Part shown: piece by piece, positions 51,673-60,540 of the stretch
Layout: every line of letters starts with the position of its first letter
How positions within the stretch are numbered: the stretch's first letter is position 1
Assembly (NCBI GenBank): GCA_029203185.1
Contig: CP119310.1
Span: 2,672,001-2,736,000 of the forward strand
Direction of reading: 5' to 3'
Source of the DNA: Candidatus Chryseobacterium colombiense
GTDB lineage: Bacteria; Bacteroidota; Bacteroidia; Flavobacteriales; Weeksellaceae
DNA length: 64,000 bases
Translations under genes and position numbers: made by a program
The notes under the pieces: model-generated
The model's database searches: none
The model's input: only the letters and a program-made list of their open reading frames with translations
Told to the model about the DNA's origin: nothing

Positions 51673-53934
51673 ATGGAGACACAAAAGTTTAGTTATGACA
51701 ATAGCATTGTCCGTGCATTCCTCTACGCTACCCTAGTTTTTGGGCTTATTGGATTCACGTTCGGGCTTACGGCAGCATTAATGCTTTTCTACCCTGAACT
51801 TCCCGAATTTTTATTCGGAACTGATGATACAACGATTAAAAGTTTGGCATCAGGAAATATTCAAGGGTTAATAAACACTCATGGTGCGTTCGGATTTGGT
51901 AGAATCAGAATGTTGCACACCAATACAGTAATCTGGGCATTCGTATGTAATATCGTTTATACAGGTATTTATTACTCGTTACAAAGATTATTAAAAACAA
52001 GAATGTACAGCGATACATTATCTTGGTTACATTTCTGGACTTGGCAGTTGATGATTGTTGCTACGTTCATTACTTTCTTTATGGGGATCAATACCTCTAA
52101 AGAGTATGCGGAACACGAATGGCCAATCGATATATTAATTGCGTTCTCTTGGATTATTTTCGGAGCAAACATGTTCTTAACTATTGCAAAAAGAAGAGTA
52201 AGACACTTGTATGTAGCGATTTGGTTCTACATCGGAACTTGGATTGCAGTAGCGATGCTTCACATCTTCAATAACCTAGAAGTTCCTTTATCTTTCGCAG
52301 GATGGAAATCATATTCAGCATATGCAGGGGTAAAAGATGCTATCGTACAATGGTGGTATGGTCACAATGCAGTAGCATTCGTATTAACAACTCCGGTTTT
52401 AGGTTTGATGTATTATTTCTTACCAAAAGCTGCAGATAGACCTGTTTTCTCTTATAAATTGTCTATTATTCACTTCTGGTCATTAATTTTCGTATATATC
52501 TGGGCTGGTCCTCACCACCTTCAGTATACTGCACTTCCTGCTTGGGCTCAGGCAGTGGGAACAGGTTTCTCAATTATGCTAATTGCCCCATCTTGGGGAG
52601 GAATGCTGAATGGTCTTCTTACCTTAAGAGGAGCTTGGGATAAAGTAAGAGAAAATCCTATCCTTAAGTTCTTTGTTGTAGCTGTTACTTGTTATGGTAT
52701 GGCAACATTCGAAGGTCCGCTTTTGGCAACTAAAAATATTAATAAAATTGGTCACTTCACAGACTGGGTAATTGGTCACGTACATTTGGGAGCTCTTGGA
52801 TGGAATGGTTTCATGGCATTCGGGGTTATCTACTACTTGGTACCAATCATGTGGAGAACAAAAATTTGGTCTGTAAAATTAGCTAACTGGCATTTCTGGT
52901 TAGGGACTTTAGGAATTATTTTCTATGCAGTACCAATGTATATTTCAGGATTTACACAAGGGTTAATGTGGAAACAATTCAACCCGGACGGAACTTTATT
53001 GTGGAAAAACTGGTTGGATACCGTAACTGCAATTATTCCTTATTTTAAAATGAGATTCATAGGAGGAGCATTCTATATTTCAGGAGCTATCCTAATGATT
53101 GTAAACGTTATTGCTACCGTTAGAAAAGGATCATTCCAGAAAGAAGTTCCTGCAGAAGCACCAGCTTTAGCAAACATCAGCAAAAACAGAAAAGAAGGGG
53201 AAGGAACTCACCTTTGGTTAGAAAGAACACCGGTATTATTAGGTATTTTATCTTTCATCACTATTTCAATCGGTAGTTCGGTAGAAATTATTCCTACGCT
53301 GTCTCTTAAGAAAAGTGTACCTACAATTTCAGCAGTGAAACCGTATTCTCCGCTAGAATTGGAAGGTAGAGATATATATATCAGAGAAGGTTGTAATGCT
53401 TGTCACTCTCAGATGGTAAGACCATTCAGAGATGAGATCGTAAGATTTAACGGTAAAAACGGACAGTACTCAAAAGCCGGAGAGTTTGTATATGACAGAC
53501 CTTTCCTTTGGGGATCAAAAAGAACAGGACCGGATTTACATAGAGAAGGAGGTAAAAACCCAAGTTCTTGGCACTACAAGCACATGTACAACCCAAGATC
53601 TACCTCTGCAGGTTCTATCATGCCTCGTTACCCTTGGTTAATTGCTACAGATTTGGACAGATCTAAAATGGTAGCTAAAATGCAGCTTATGAAAGGAACA
53701 TTTGATGTACCATATACTAAAGCGCAAATTGATTCTGCTAATTCATGGGCAGATAACCAAGCTAAGAAAATTGTAAAAGATATCTTCTCTGAAGCGAATG
53801 ACCTGAAACAGGAATATGCGAAGAGACCTGATGTAAAACTGGAGAAAAAAGAGGTTGTAGCTCTTATTTCTTATCTGCAAAGATTAGGTACAGATATTAA
53901 GACAACTGAAATTAAAACAGCAAGTAATAACTAA
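51673..53934 (+). CDS. ccoNO: cbb3 cytochrome oxidase, fused CcoN and CcoO
   Basis: The catalytic core of the high-affinity terminal oxidase. The 753-residue protein joins CcoN (residues about 1-500; haem ligands in NTHGAFGFGRIRMLH, WWYGHNAVAF, GPHHLQYTALPAW with the CuB histidines, and IGHVHLGALGWNGF) to the monohaem CcoO (about 530-753). The latter has CNACHSQMVRPFRDEIVRF as the haem c site (CNACH near residue 575) and SIMPRYPWL with its Met ligand. In most other phyla these are two genes; the fusion is usual in Bacteroidota. Confidence 0.96.
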   Translation: METQKFSYDNSIVRAFLYATLVFGLIGFTFGLTAALMLFYPELPEFLFGTDDTTIKSLASGNIQGLINTHGAFGFGRIRMLHTNTVIWAFVCNIVYTGIYYSLQRLLKTRMYSDTLSWLHFWTWQLMIVATFITFFMGINTSKEYAEHEWPIDILIAFSWIIFGANMFLTIAKRRVRHLYVAIWFYIGTWIAVAMLHIFNNLEVPLSFAGWKSYSAYAGVKDAIVQWWYGHNAVAFVLTTPVLGLMYYFLPKAADRPVFSYKLSIIHFWSLIFVYIWAGPHHLQYTALPAWAQAVGTGFSIMLIAPSWGGMLNGLLTLRGAWDKVRENPILKFFVVAVTCYGMATFEGPLLATKNINKIGHFTDWVIGHVHLGALGWNGFMAFGVIYYLVPIMWRTKIWSVKLANWHFWLGTLGIIFYAVPMYISGFTQGLMWKQFNPDGTLLWKNWLDTVTAIIPYFKMRFIGGAFYISGAILMIVNVIATVRKGSFQKEVPAEAPALANISKNRKEGEGTHLWLERTPVLLGILSFITISIGSSVEIIPTLSLKKSVPTISAVKPYSPLELEGRDIYIREGCNACHSQMVRPFRDEIVRFNGKNGQYSKAGEFVYDRPFLWGSKRTGPDLHREGGKNPSSWHYKHMYNPRSTSAGSIMPRYPWLIATDLDRSKMVAKMQLMKGTFDVPYTKAQIDSANSWADNQAKKIVKDIFSEANDLKQEYAKRPDVKLEKKEVVALISYLQRLGTDIKTTEIKTASNN

Positions 53935-53949
53935 AACGTTAAAAAGTCT

Positions 53950-54147
53950 ATGATTCCTCAGAACTTTAAAGATATATTATCCAATACAGAAAATGCTGGC
54001 TTATACCAGACACTGGCTCTGATTTTCTTTATACTGTTCTTCGTAGCTTTGATAATATATGTTTTTAGCAGACCTAAAAAATATTACAAAGAAGAAGAAG
54101 AAGCTCCCCTGCAGGATGATGAAGATGATTTTAATTTAAAAAATTAA
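53950..54147 (+). CDS. ccoQ: cbb3 oxidase small subunit CcoQ
   Basis: A 65-residue single-span protein (LALIFFILFFVALIIYVF, about 22-39) followed by RPKKYY and a run of Glu and Asp residues. It stabilises the oxidase in other bacteria. 15 bp after ccoNO and 10 bp before ccoP. Confidence 0.88.
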   Translation: MIPQNFKDILSNTENAGLYQTLALIFFILFFVALIIYVFSRPKKYYKEEEEAPLQDDEDDFNLKN

Positions 54148-54157
54148 ACTATTTATT

Positions 54158-55039
54158 ATGAAACAAAGAACACCGGTTGTTGTAAACATTTTAATAATAA
54201 TTGGACTTCTAATAGTTTTTTATTATTTGTTTGTACAGAGCTACTCGTTTTTAACTTCTCCTTATTTCTGGGGAACTGTAGTCATAAGTGCAATCTTGGC
54301 TTACATTCACAGTGCAATTGGAGATTTAATTGAAAATAATAAATTCAAAAAACTATCTGCAGAAGAAAAAGCAGCATACTTAGCAGAAAAGAAAATTCCT
54401 TTCTTGAGAAGAATGTATGATGCAGCTTTCAAAAAGCAATCTGATACAGAAGAAAAAGATATCCTTATCGACCACGGTTTCGATGGAATTATGGAGTTGG
54501 ATAACCAATTACCAAAATGGTGGGTAGGTTTATTCTATTTTGGGACCGCTTTTTGTATTGTATATGTTGCAGCATTCTCTTTCACAGATTTCGCTCACCC
54601 GTTAAGCGAATATGAAAAAGAATATAAAGAGCAAATGGCAGCTATTGAAATTTATAATGCAAGCCAGCCTCCTGTAACAATTGAAACAGCTAAATATTCA
54701 GCGGATAATATTGCAGAAGGTAAAGAATTATTCAAAACCAACTGTGCATCTTGTCACAAAGAAGACGGTAGCGGTGGTATCGGTCCGAACCTTACAGATA
54801 AATTCTGGATCAACCAGCCAGAGAAAACATTATTCAAAAACGTTTTCCATATGGACTGGAACGGTTCTCCTAATAACCCAACGATGAGAGCTTTCGGGAA
54901 AAACGGAGAAGTTTCTGGTGCTGAGATTGAGAAAATTGCAGCGTATGTATATCACATTAATCAGGAAATGCCTCCAGTGACTCCTGCTCAGGGCGGAGCT
55001 GCTCCTCAAGGAACAGAAGCACACTGGGAAAAAGAATAA
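54158..55039 (+). CDS. ccoP: cbb3 oxidase subunit CcoP, monohaem form
   Basis: A 293-residue membrane cytochrome c that feeds electrons into the oxidase. It has N-terminal membrane segments (9-28 and 35-52), a cytoplasmic loop with LSAEEKAAYLAEKKIPFLRR and a third span near 125-145. One CASCHKEDGSGGIGPNLTD motif follows (CASCH near residue 198), with a Met in IEKIAAYVYHINQEMPP as ligand candidate. Proteobacterial CcoP has two haem c sites; here only one is present. Confidence 0.94.
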   Translation: MKQRTPVVVNILIIIGLLIVFYYLFVQSYSFLTSPYFWGTVVISAILAYIHSAIGDLIENNKFKKLSAEEKAAYLAEKKIPFLRRMYDAAFKKQSDTEEKDILIDHGFDGIMELDNQLPKWWVGLFYFGTAFCIVYVAAFSFTDFAHPLSEYEKEYKEQMAAIEIYNASQPPVTIETAKYSADNIAEGKELFKTNCASCHKEDGSGGIGPNLTDKFWINQPEKTLFKNVFHMDWNGSPNNPTMRAFGKNGEVSGAEIEKIAAYVYHINQEMPPVTPAQGGAAPQGTEAHWEKE

Positions 55040-55135
55040 TTTTAAAAAAATTAAATTATATGAAAAAAACATAATTGGTTATTAGAATAAAATAGTAACA
55101 AATTATGTTTTTTCTTTTTTTAAACATATTACAAA

Positions 55136-56590
55136 ATGTCAGAAATAGAAGAAATAGAAGCAAGAGGAGGACAAGGACAGGTGCTCGATCCCGAAACTTA
55201 TAGAGACTCTATTGGCACTATGGAACAATCGGGAAAAAGAAAATGGGTATTCCCGAGAAAGCCTAAAGGAAAATATACCAACTATAGAAATATCGTAAGC
55301 TATATTTTGCTTATTATCTATTTTACGGTCCCATTTATCAAGATTAACGGAAACCCTTTAATCTTATTTAATGTCATTGACAGAGAGTTTTTCATTTTTG
55401 GACAGCCTTTCTATCCTCAGGACTTCTTTATTCTTACTTTAGGAGCTATTGCTTCCCTTATTTTCATTATTGTATTTACGATTGCATTCGGAAGAATTTT
55501 CTGCGGGTGGATATGCCCTCAGACAATTTTTATGGAATCTATATTTCGTAAAATAGATTATCTGATTGAAGGTGACCGAAATAAGCAGATGAAGCTGGAC
55601 CGACAGGAGTGGAATGCAGAAAAAATCTGGAAAAGAAGTTTAAAGTGGACGGTATTTATTATTATCTCTTTAATTATTACCCACTTTATGTTCATGTACA
55701 TTGTAGGGTACAAACAAGTATTTAATATTGTATCACAGGGTCCGTTTGCCAATCCTACCAACTTTATGGTAATGATTCTGTTTACGGCTGCATTTTACTT
55801 TGTTTTTGCATGGTTCAGAGAACAGGTTTGTACGTTGGTTTGTCCATACGGAAGACTTCAGGGAGTACTGATTGATAAAGATACCATTAATGTATTTTAC
55901 GATTTCAAGCGTGGAGAAAACAGGTCTAAATGGAGAAAAGGTGAAGACAGAAAAGCAACAGGAAAAGGAGATTGTATAGACTGTCATCAATGTGTTGTAG
56001 TTTGTCCTACAGGAATTGACATCAGAGACGGACAACAGCTGGAGTGTGTAAATTGTACTGCTTGTATTGATGCCTGTGATGAAGTGATGGAAAAAGTAGG
56101 CTTGCCAAAAGGACTGATCAGATACGCTTCCGAAAACGAAATCGAAAATCAAACTCCATTCAAGTTTACCGGAAGAATGAAAGGTTTTGCCATTTTACTT
56201 TTAGTACTTGTCGGTTTCTTAGGATACCTGTTATCAAGCCGTGGAGAAATGGAAGCTAAATTCATTAAACCGGCAGGAAGTACATTCTTTGTAACAGATG
56301 GAAAAATTACCAACACTTATAATTATACCTTCTTAAACAAAACAAATGATAAAAAGGTGGTAACGATAAAAGTAATTGAGCCACAACACGGAGAAATTAT
56401 TTACAGCGCTTCCAGCAAGATTATAGTGGAAAGAGATAAGATCACAAAAGGGACCATCAATATCAGCTTCCCGGAAAATGAAATGAAATTATCTAAACAA
56501 AATATTACAATAGGCGTTTATGATATGAAAGGTAAACTTGTTGATTCTTACCAAACATATTTTGAAGGACCTTTTAAATTACAATTTTAA
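55136..56590 (+). CDS. ccoG: ferredoxin-like assembly protein CcoG
   Basis: A 484-residue membrane iron-sulphur protein that reduces copper for insertion into the oxidase. Cys motifs are CGWICPQT (near 123), CTLVCPYGRLQG (near 238), and a ferredoxin pair CIDCHQCVVVCPTG and CVNCTACIDACDE (near 281-325). Four to five membrane helices lie in the first 220 residues and one near 345-365. The C-terminal 110 residues form an Ig-like FixG_C domain. Separated from ccoP by 96 bp. Confidence 0.95.
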   Translation: MSEIEEIEARGGQGQVLDPETYRDSIGTMEQSGKRKWVFPRKPKGKYTNYRNIVSYILLIIYFTVPFIKINGNPLILFNVIDREFFIFGQPFYPQDFFILTLGAIASLIFIIVFTIAFGRIFCGWICPQTIFMESIFRKIDYLIEGDRNKQMKLDRQEWNAEKIWKRSLKWTVFIIISLIITHFMFMYIVGYKQVFNIVSQGPFANPTNFMVMILFTAAFYFVFAWFREQVCTLVCPYGRLQGVLIDKDTINVFYDFKRGENRSKWRKGEDRKATGKGDCIDCHQCVVVCPTGIDIRDGQQLECVNCTACIDACDEVMEKVGLPKGLIRYASENEIENQTPFKFTGRMKGFAILLLVLVGFLGYLLSSRGEMEAKFIKPAGSTFFVTDGKITNTYNYTFLNKTNDKKVVTIKVIEPQHGEIIYSASSKIIVERDKITKGTINISFPENEMKLSKQNITIGVYDMKGKLVDSYQTYFEGPFKLQF

Positions 56591-56598
56591 TTATTAGT

Positions 56599-57051
56599 AT
56601 GAAAAACTTTAGTTGGGGACACGGTATTGTAATTGCATTAGCTGCATTCATCATTTTTATTTTATCGATGATGTTTCTTTTTACAAACGGGCAGAAGAAT
56701 TCTGAAATGGTAACCGATAATTATTATGAAGAAGAGCTAAAATACCAAGATGTAATTGATGCTAAAAAAAGAGCCGATGATTTACAGGAAAAACCTGTAT
56801 ACAAACAAGATAAATCTGGAATTACAATTTCTTTTCCTAAAGATTACGACAATTCCAATACTACGGTAAAATTTGTTTTAAACAGAACCGACGATCAGAA
56901 TTTAGATATACACAGAGCTGTACAACTTGATGCCAATAAATCTTTTACAATTCCTAATCAGGTTTTAAAAGTAGGGAATTATACGTTGAGATTGACCTGG
57001 ACCAAAGACAAGACAGACTACAGAATGGATTATGATGTTATATGGAAATAG
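56599..57051 (+). CDS. ccoH: FixH/CcoH-like protein
   Basis: A 150-residue protein with one membrane segment (VIALAAFIIFILSMMFLF, about 11-28) followed by the FixH motif DNYYEEELKYQDVIDAKKRA and a beta-rich extracytoplasmic domain. It is required for stable cbb3 assembly in other bacteria. It overlaps the next gene by 10 bp. Confidence 0.9.
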   Translation: MKNFSWGHGIVIALAAFIIFILSMMFLFTNGQKNSEMVTDNYYEEELKYQDVIDAKKRADDLQEKPVYKQDKSGITISFPKDYDNSNTTVKFVLNRTDDQNLDIHRAVQLDANKSFTIPNQVLKVGNYTLRLTWTKDKTDYRMDYDVIWK

Positions 57052-57809
57052 CACTTATTGTATCGGCAATCGGCTTAGGCTTCGCATCCGGCTTTCACTG
57101 TATCGGAATGTGCGGCCCTATTGCTTTGTCGATGGGATTAACTAAAAAACAGGCCACCAATTATTACCTTCAAAATCTGACGTACCAATTCGGCAGAATA
57201 TGTACTTACTCTCTTTTGGGTGCCATCTTAGGAATTATCGGTGAAGGATTTGAAATGGCCGGTTTCCAAAAATACTTGACCATTTTAGTGGGAGTTCTGT
57301 TGATTATCATGGCTTTATTTTCATTTGGAGGAAAAGATTTTGCTTCAAAGATTCCTTTTTTTTCTAAATTTTTGTTTTCTGTAAAATCCAATTTAGGAAA
57401 GCTTCTTCAGAAGGCAGATTACCGTTCCAGATTTACTACAGGTATTCTGAATGGTTTTTTACCTTGCGGAATGGTTTACATGGCATTAACAGCAAGTCTG
57501 GCAAGCGGAGGAATATGGCAGGGTGCCTTATATATGTCTCTATTTGGATTGGGAACACTTCCCTTTATGTTTGCAGTTGTTTTGGTAGGAAATCTCATGA
57601 ATCAGGCATTGAGAATAAAAGTTTTAAAAGTGATTCCTGTAGTAATGATTGTTTTAGGAGGATTATTTATTCTTCGTGGGTTAGAACTCGGAATACCCTA
57701 TATCTCACCACCAGCGGCAGCTATGACCGTTTCCAAGGATAATCAGGGAGACTGTCATTTACCCGGCGATCACAGTACACATCATCATAACAACACCAAT
57801 TGTCATTAA
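57042..57809 (+). CDS. TauE/SafE-family membrane protein with His-rich tail
   Basis: A 255-residue protein with six membrane helices and the DsbD/UreH-like signature GFASGFHCIGMCGPIALSMG (about 14-33) plus GILNGFLPCGMVYMALTASLA. In cbb3 clusters this family is implicated in copper or sulphur handling for oxidase assembly, often annotated as sulphite exporter by homology. The tail ends GDCHLPGDHSTHHHNNTNCH, six His and two Cys in twenty residues, which suggests metal binding. Last gene of the cluster. Confidence 0.87.
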   Translation: MEIALIVSAIGLGFASGFHCIGMCGPIALSMGLTKKQATNYYLQNLTYQFGRICTYSLLGAILGIIGEGFEMAGFQKYLTILVGVLLIIMALFSFGGKDFASKIPFFSKFLFSVKSNLGKLLQKADYRSRFTTGILNGFLPCGMVYMALTASLASGGIWQGALYMSLFGLGTLPFMFAVVLVGNLMNQALRIKVLKVIPVVMIVLGGLFILRGLELGIPYISPPAAAMTVSKDNQGDCHLPGDHSTHHHNNTNCH

Positions 57810-57826
57810 TTTATAAATCAACACCT

Positions 57827-58585
57827 ATGAAAAAAATTTTATTTTTACTTGTAATCAGCCTTTTTGCCTTACAATCGTGTACCATAAACTCGGAAATTGT
57901 ATATCATAAAGATGCAGCATCTACTACATTGATGGATATTGATATGAAAGATGCAATGGCTATGTTGAAATCTATGATGCCGGATTCTGTAAAAAATGAT
58001 AAAAAAGAACTTGCGGAACTGGAAAAACTTCCAAGAACATGGACAAGTCTTTATGAAATGGAAAAAAAAGAAGGGAAATTAAAAACAACGAATCCGGATT
58101 CCATCAGAATCATGAAAAAGGTATTCATGAAGTCTAATTTTGATAAAGATGAGCTTGCCGGTTTCTCCATGAAAATGGATCACTTTACAAAAGCAGATTA
58201 CAATACGATAGGCGATATGTCTAAAAAGGACAAACTTCCTATTGATCAGATGACCTTAAATATGTGGGATGGGAAAACACTTACCATAGATACTGAAAAT
58301 TTAAATATCAACGGCTTTAAAGATATTCTTTCAGGAAAAGGACTTCCCGGAGAAGATGATACTACAGCTGAATCAACCTCTTCTATGATGAAAATGATGC
58401 TTAAAAAAATGAGCACCACTATAAAATTTGAAAATAAAATAAAGTCTATCTCAGGAAAGCACGACTGGATCTCCAAAGTAGATGATCATACCATAAGAGT
58501 GGATTACAACCTGGACGAAATGTTTGGAGATTCCAAAAAACAGCTTAAAAACTCAGATCAGAAAATCGTTGTCGTTACAGAATAG
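57827..58585 (+). CDS. Met/Lys-rich lipoprotein
   Basis: A 252-residue lipoprotein with signal peptide MKKILFLLVISLFALQSC (lipobox Cys at 18). It is rich in Met, Lys and Asp (MDIDMKDAMAMLKSMMPDS, KMMLKKMS) and has no recognised domain. The start at 57827 is preferred over an upstream TTG because the signal peptide begins there. It may be cotranscribed with the oxidase assembly genes, 17 bp away; Met-rich segments can bind copper, but that is speculation. Followed by a strong terminator. Confidence 0.78.
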   Translation: MKKILFLLVISLFALQSCTINSEIVYHKDAASTTLMDIDMKDAMAMLKSMMPDSVKNDKKELAELEKLPRTWTSLYEMEKKEGKLKTTNPDSIRIMKKVFMKSNFDKDELAGFSMKMDHFTKADYNTIGDMSKKDKLPIDQMTLNMWDGKTLTIDTENLNINGFKDILSGKGLPGEDDTTAESTSSMMKMMLKKMSTTIKFENKIKSISGKHDWISKVDDHTIRVDYNLDEMFGDSKKQLKNSDQKIVVVTE

Positions 58586-58592
58586 AAAAAAC

Positions 58593-58622
58593 AAAACCCA
58601 CCAGAAAAATCCGGTGGGTTTT
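58593..58622. terminator. bidirectional terminator before serS
   Basis: AAAACCCACC (58593-58602) pairs with GGTGGGTTTT (58613-58622) around a ten-base loop. It ends the cco cluster and the converging serS transcript. Confidence 0.92.
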
Positions 58623-58641
58623 TATATAAAATATAGTCTGA

Positions 58642-59910
58642 TTAGTTAATCAAATCGAATCTTGCATATTCAGCAATTTTCTTAGGAAGTTTAATTCCTT
58701 CTGCAGTTTGGTTATTCTCAAGCAAAGCAGCCATTATTCTTGGTAAAGCCATTGCAGAACCATTTAATGTATGTACCAACTGAGATTTACCATCCGCTTT
58801 ATAACGGCATTTCAATCTATTTGCTTGGAAAGTTTCAAAATTGGAAACAGAGCTTACTTCCAGCCACATTTCCTGAGCAGCACTCCATACTTCAAAATCA
58901 TATGTCATTGCAGAAGCAAAACCAGTATCTCCACCACAAAGTCTCAATACTCTGTAAGGAAGTTCAAGATCTGTTAAAATCTCTTTGATATGTTCCACCA
59001 TTTCTTCCAGAACAGCATAAGAATTCTCCGGTTTTTCAATTCTTACGATTTCCACCTTTTCAAACTGATGAAGACGGTTTAACCCTCTTACATGAGCTCC
59101 GTAGCTTCCTGCTTCTCTTCTGTAACACTGAGAGAATGCCGTATTTTTGATCGGAAGATCTTTTTCCTCCAATAAAACATCACGGTATAAATTCGTTACA
59201 GGAACTTCCGCCGTAGGAATCAAATATAAATCATCCGCTCCAACGTGATACATCTGACCTTCCTTATCCGGCAACTGTCCTGTTCCGTATCCTGAAGCTT
59301 CATTCACAACGTGAGGAGGATTTACTTCCATATATCCTTTTTCAATATTCTTATCTAAAAAATATTGAACCAAGGCTCTCTGTAATCTCGCTCCTTTTCC
59401 TAAATACACAGGAAAACCTGCTCCGGCAATTTTTACCCCTAATTCAAAATCGATAAGGTTATATTTTTTAGCCAGTTCCCAGTGAGGAATTGCTCCTTCT
59501 CCCAATCCTTCCACATCATGAGACTGATAAATAATTTCATTATCCTCCGCAGAAGCACCACTTTTCACCAATTCATTCGGGATATTAGGAATCTGGTATA
59601 AAATATCCAGTAAAGCTTTTTCTTTTACATCCAATTGAGATTTCAATTCCGACGTCGACTCTTTATATTGTGCTGTTTTAGATTTTGCGGATTCAGCTTC
59701 TTCTTTTTTCCCTTCTTTCATCAACATTCCGATTTCTTTGGAGATTTTGTTGATTTCGGAAAGCTGGGAATCTAGTTCAAACTGAATTTTTTTTCTTTCT
59801 TCGTCAGTAGCAATAGCCTCGTCTACCAACTCAAGATTCTTGAATTGTCTTTTCTTAAGACCTTCTAAAACGCGTTCTTTATTGTCGCGCAAAAAATTGA
59901 CTTGTAACAT
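58642..59910 (-). CDS. serS: seryl-tRNA synthetase
   Basis: Charges tRNA-Ser and tRNA-Sec. The 422-residue class II synthetase has the N-terminal coiled-coil arm (residues about 30-100). Motif 2 is AFSQCYRREAGSYGAHVRGLNR (about 260-281), and motif 3 is LVHTLNGSAMALPRIMAALLENNQ split around residues 380-403. Length is standard. Confidence 0.97.
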   Translation of the reverse strand: MLQVNFLRDNKERVLEGLKKRQFKNLELVDEAIATDEERKKIQFELDSQLSEINKISKEIGMLMKEGKKEEAESAKSKTAQYKESTSELKSQLDVKEKALLDILYQIPNIPNELVKSGASAEDNEIIYQSHDVEGLGEGAIPHWELAKKYNLIDFELGVKIAGAGFPVYLGKGARLQRALVQYFLDKNIEKGYMEVNPPHVVNEASGYGTGQLPDKEGQMYHVGADDLYLIPTAEVPVTNLYRDVLLEEKDLPIKNTAFSQCYRREAGSYGAHVRGLNRLHQFEKVEIVRIEKPENSYAVLEEMVEHIKEILTDLELPYRVLRLCGGDTGFASAMTYDFEVWSAAQEMWLEVSSVSNFETFQANRLKCRYKADGKSQLVHTLNGSAMALPRIMAALLENNQTAEGIKLPKKIAEYARFDLIN

Positions 59911-59957
59911 AAAAGTTTAATGTTTAAAAGTTTTAGGTTTAAGGTTGAGTTACTTAA

Positions 59958-59997
59958 AACTTTGAACCCCGAACTTTGAACTGTTCGTGCAAATTTA
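59958..59997 (-). promoter_or_regulatory. serS promoter and 14-bp tandem repeat
   Basis: On the minus strand TAAATTTG (59997-59990) matches the -7 consensus, 80 bp before the serS ATG. Downstream in the leader, AACTTTGAAC occurs twice on the plus strand with a 14-bp period (59958-59967 and 59972-59981). Confidence 0.45.
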
Positions 59998-60000
59998 AGA

Positions 60001-60507
60001 TTATTTTATGATTGTAACCACATTCGGTTGATTTGGGGTTTTCGAGAATTTCAAAACTTTATTGTAATAAACTTTTGAAACCTCAAAAACGGAAGGATTC
60101 ATTCTGTAGTAAATTTCCAGTGTGTCAATATCTACAGGTGCATTTTGCGTATCCGATATTTTTTTGATCAGAGAAATCTGAATTTCCGAACGGTAAATTT
60201 TATTGTCAGGATCACTGTCATCATAAAGCTGTCTCTTTGCACCTGCTGTATATTCTGCATAATACGTAGAATCGGCAAGCATTTTACGATTGAAACTTAC
60301 ATTGGCAATATCAGTAGCTGCCAGTTCATCATTCCATGAAACTCCTGTATAAGAACCTACTTTTGTAGGATTTAATAAGTCTTTACCTGAAGAATCTTTT
60401 ATATACAGATCAAAAATCTGATCAATATTCTGTAAAGATTCATCATCACTTCTACAGCTTAGAAGTGTTAGTAAAGTAATTAGTATCCCCCAAAAAGATT
60501 TCTTCAT
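60001..60507 (-). CDS. uncharacterised lipoprotein
   Basis: A 168-residue lipoprotein: MKKSFWGILITLLTLLSC with the lipobox Cys at 18, then a beta-rich domain (FDLYIKDSSGKDLLNP near 33, YYRMNPSVFEVSKVYYNKVL near 130). I do not recognise the family. The gene lies between asnB and serS on the same strand. Its promoter element overlaps its own start region, so its mRNA may be leaderless. Confidence 0.72.
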   Translation of the reverse strand: MKKSFWGILITLLTLLSCRSDDESLQNIDQIFDLYIKDSSGKDLLNPTKVGSYTGVSWNDELAATDIANVSFNRKMLADSTYYAEYTAGAKRQLYDDSDPDNKIYRSEIQISLIKKISDTQNAPVDIDTLEIYYRMNPSVFEVSKVYYNKVLKFSKTPNQPNVVTIIK

Positions 60508-60511
60508 ACTA

Positions 60512-60519
60512 CAAAGGTA
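60512..60519 (-). promoter_or_regulatory. -7 element abutting a lipoprotein start
   Basis: TACCTTTG on the minus strand ends only four bases before the ATG at 60507, so a transcript from it would begin at or inside the start codon. Confidence 0.35.
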
Positions 60520-60540
60520 AAATATTAATTTTTAGTCTCC

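Noticed and set aside
51413..59973. Shared 13-mer TTTGAACCCCGAA at 51413-51425 and 59961-59973
   Set aside because: Only two copies in unrelated contexts, in low-complexity leaders; chance or slippage is enough.
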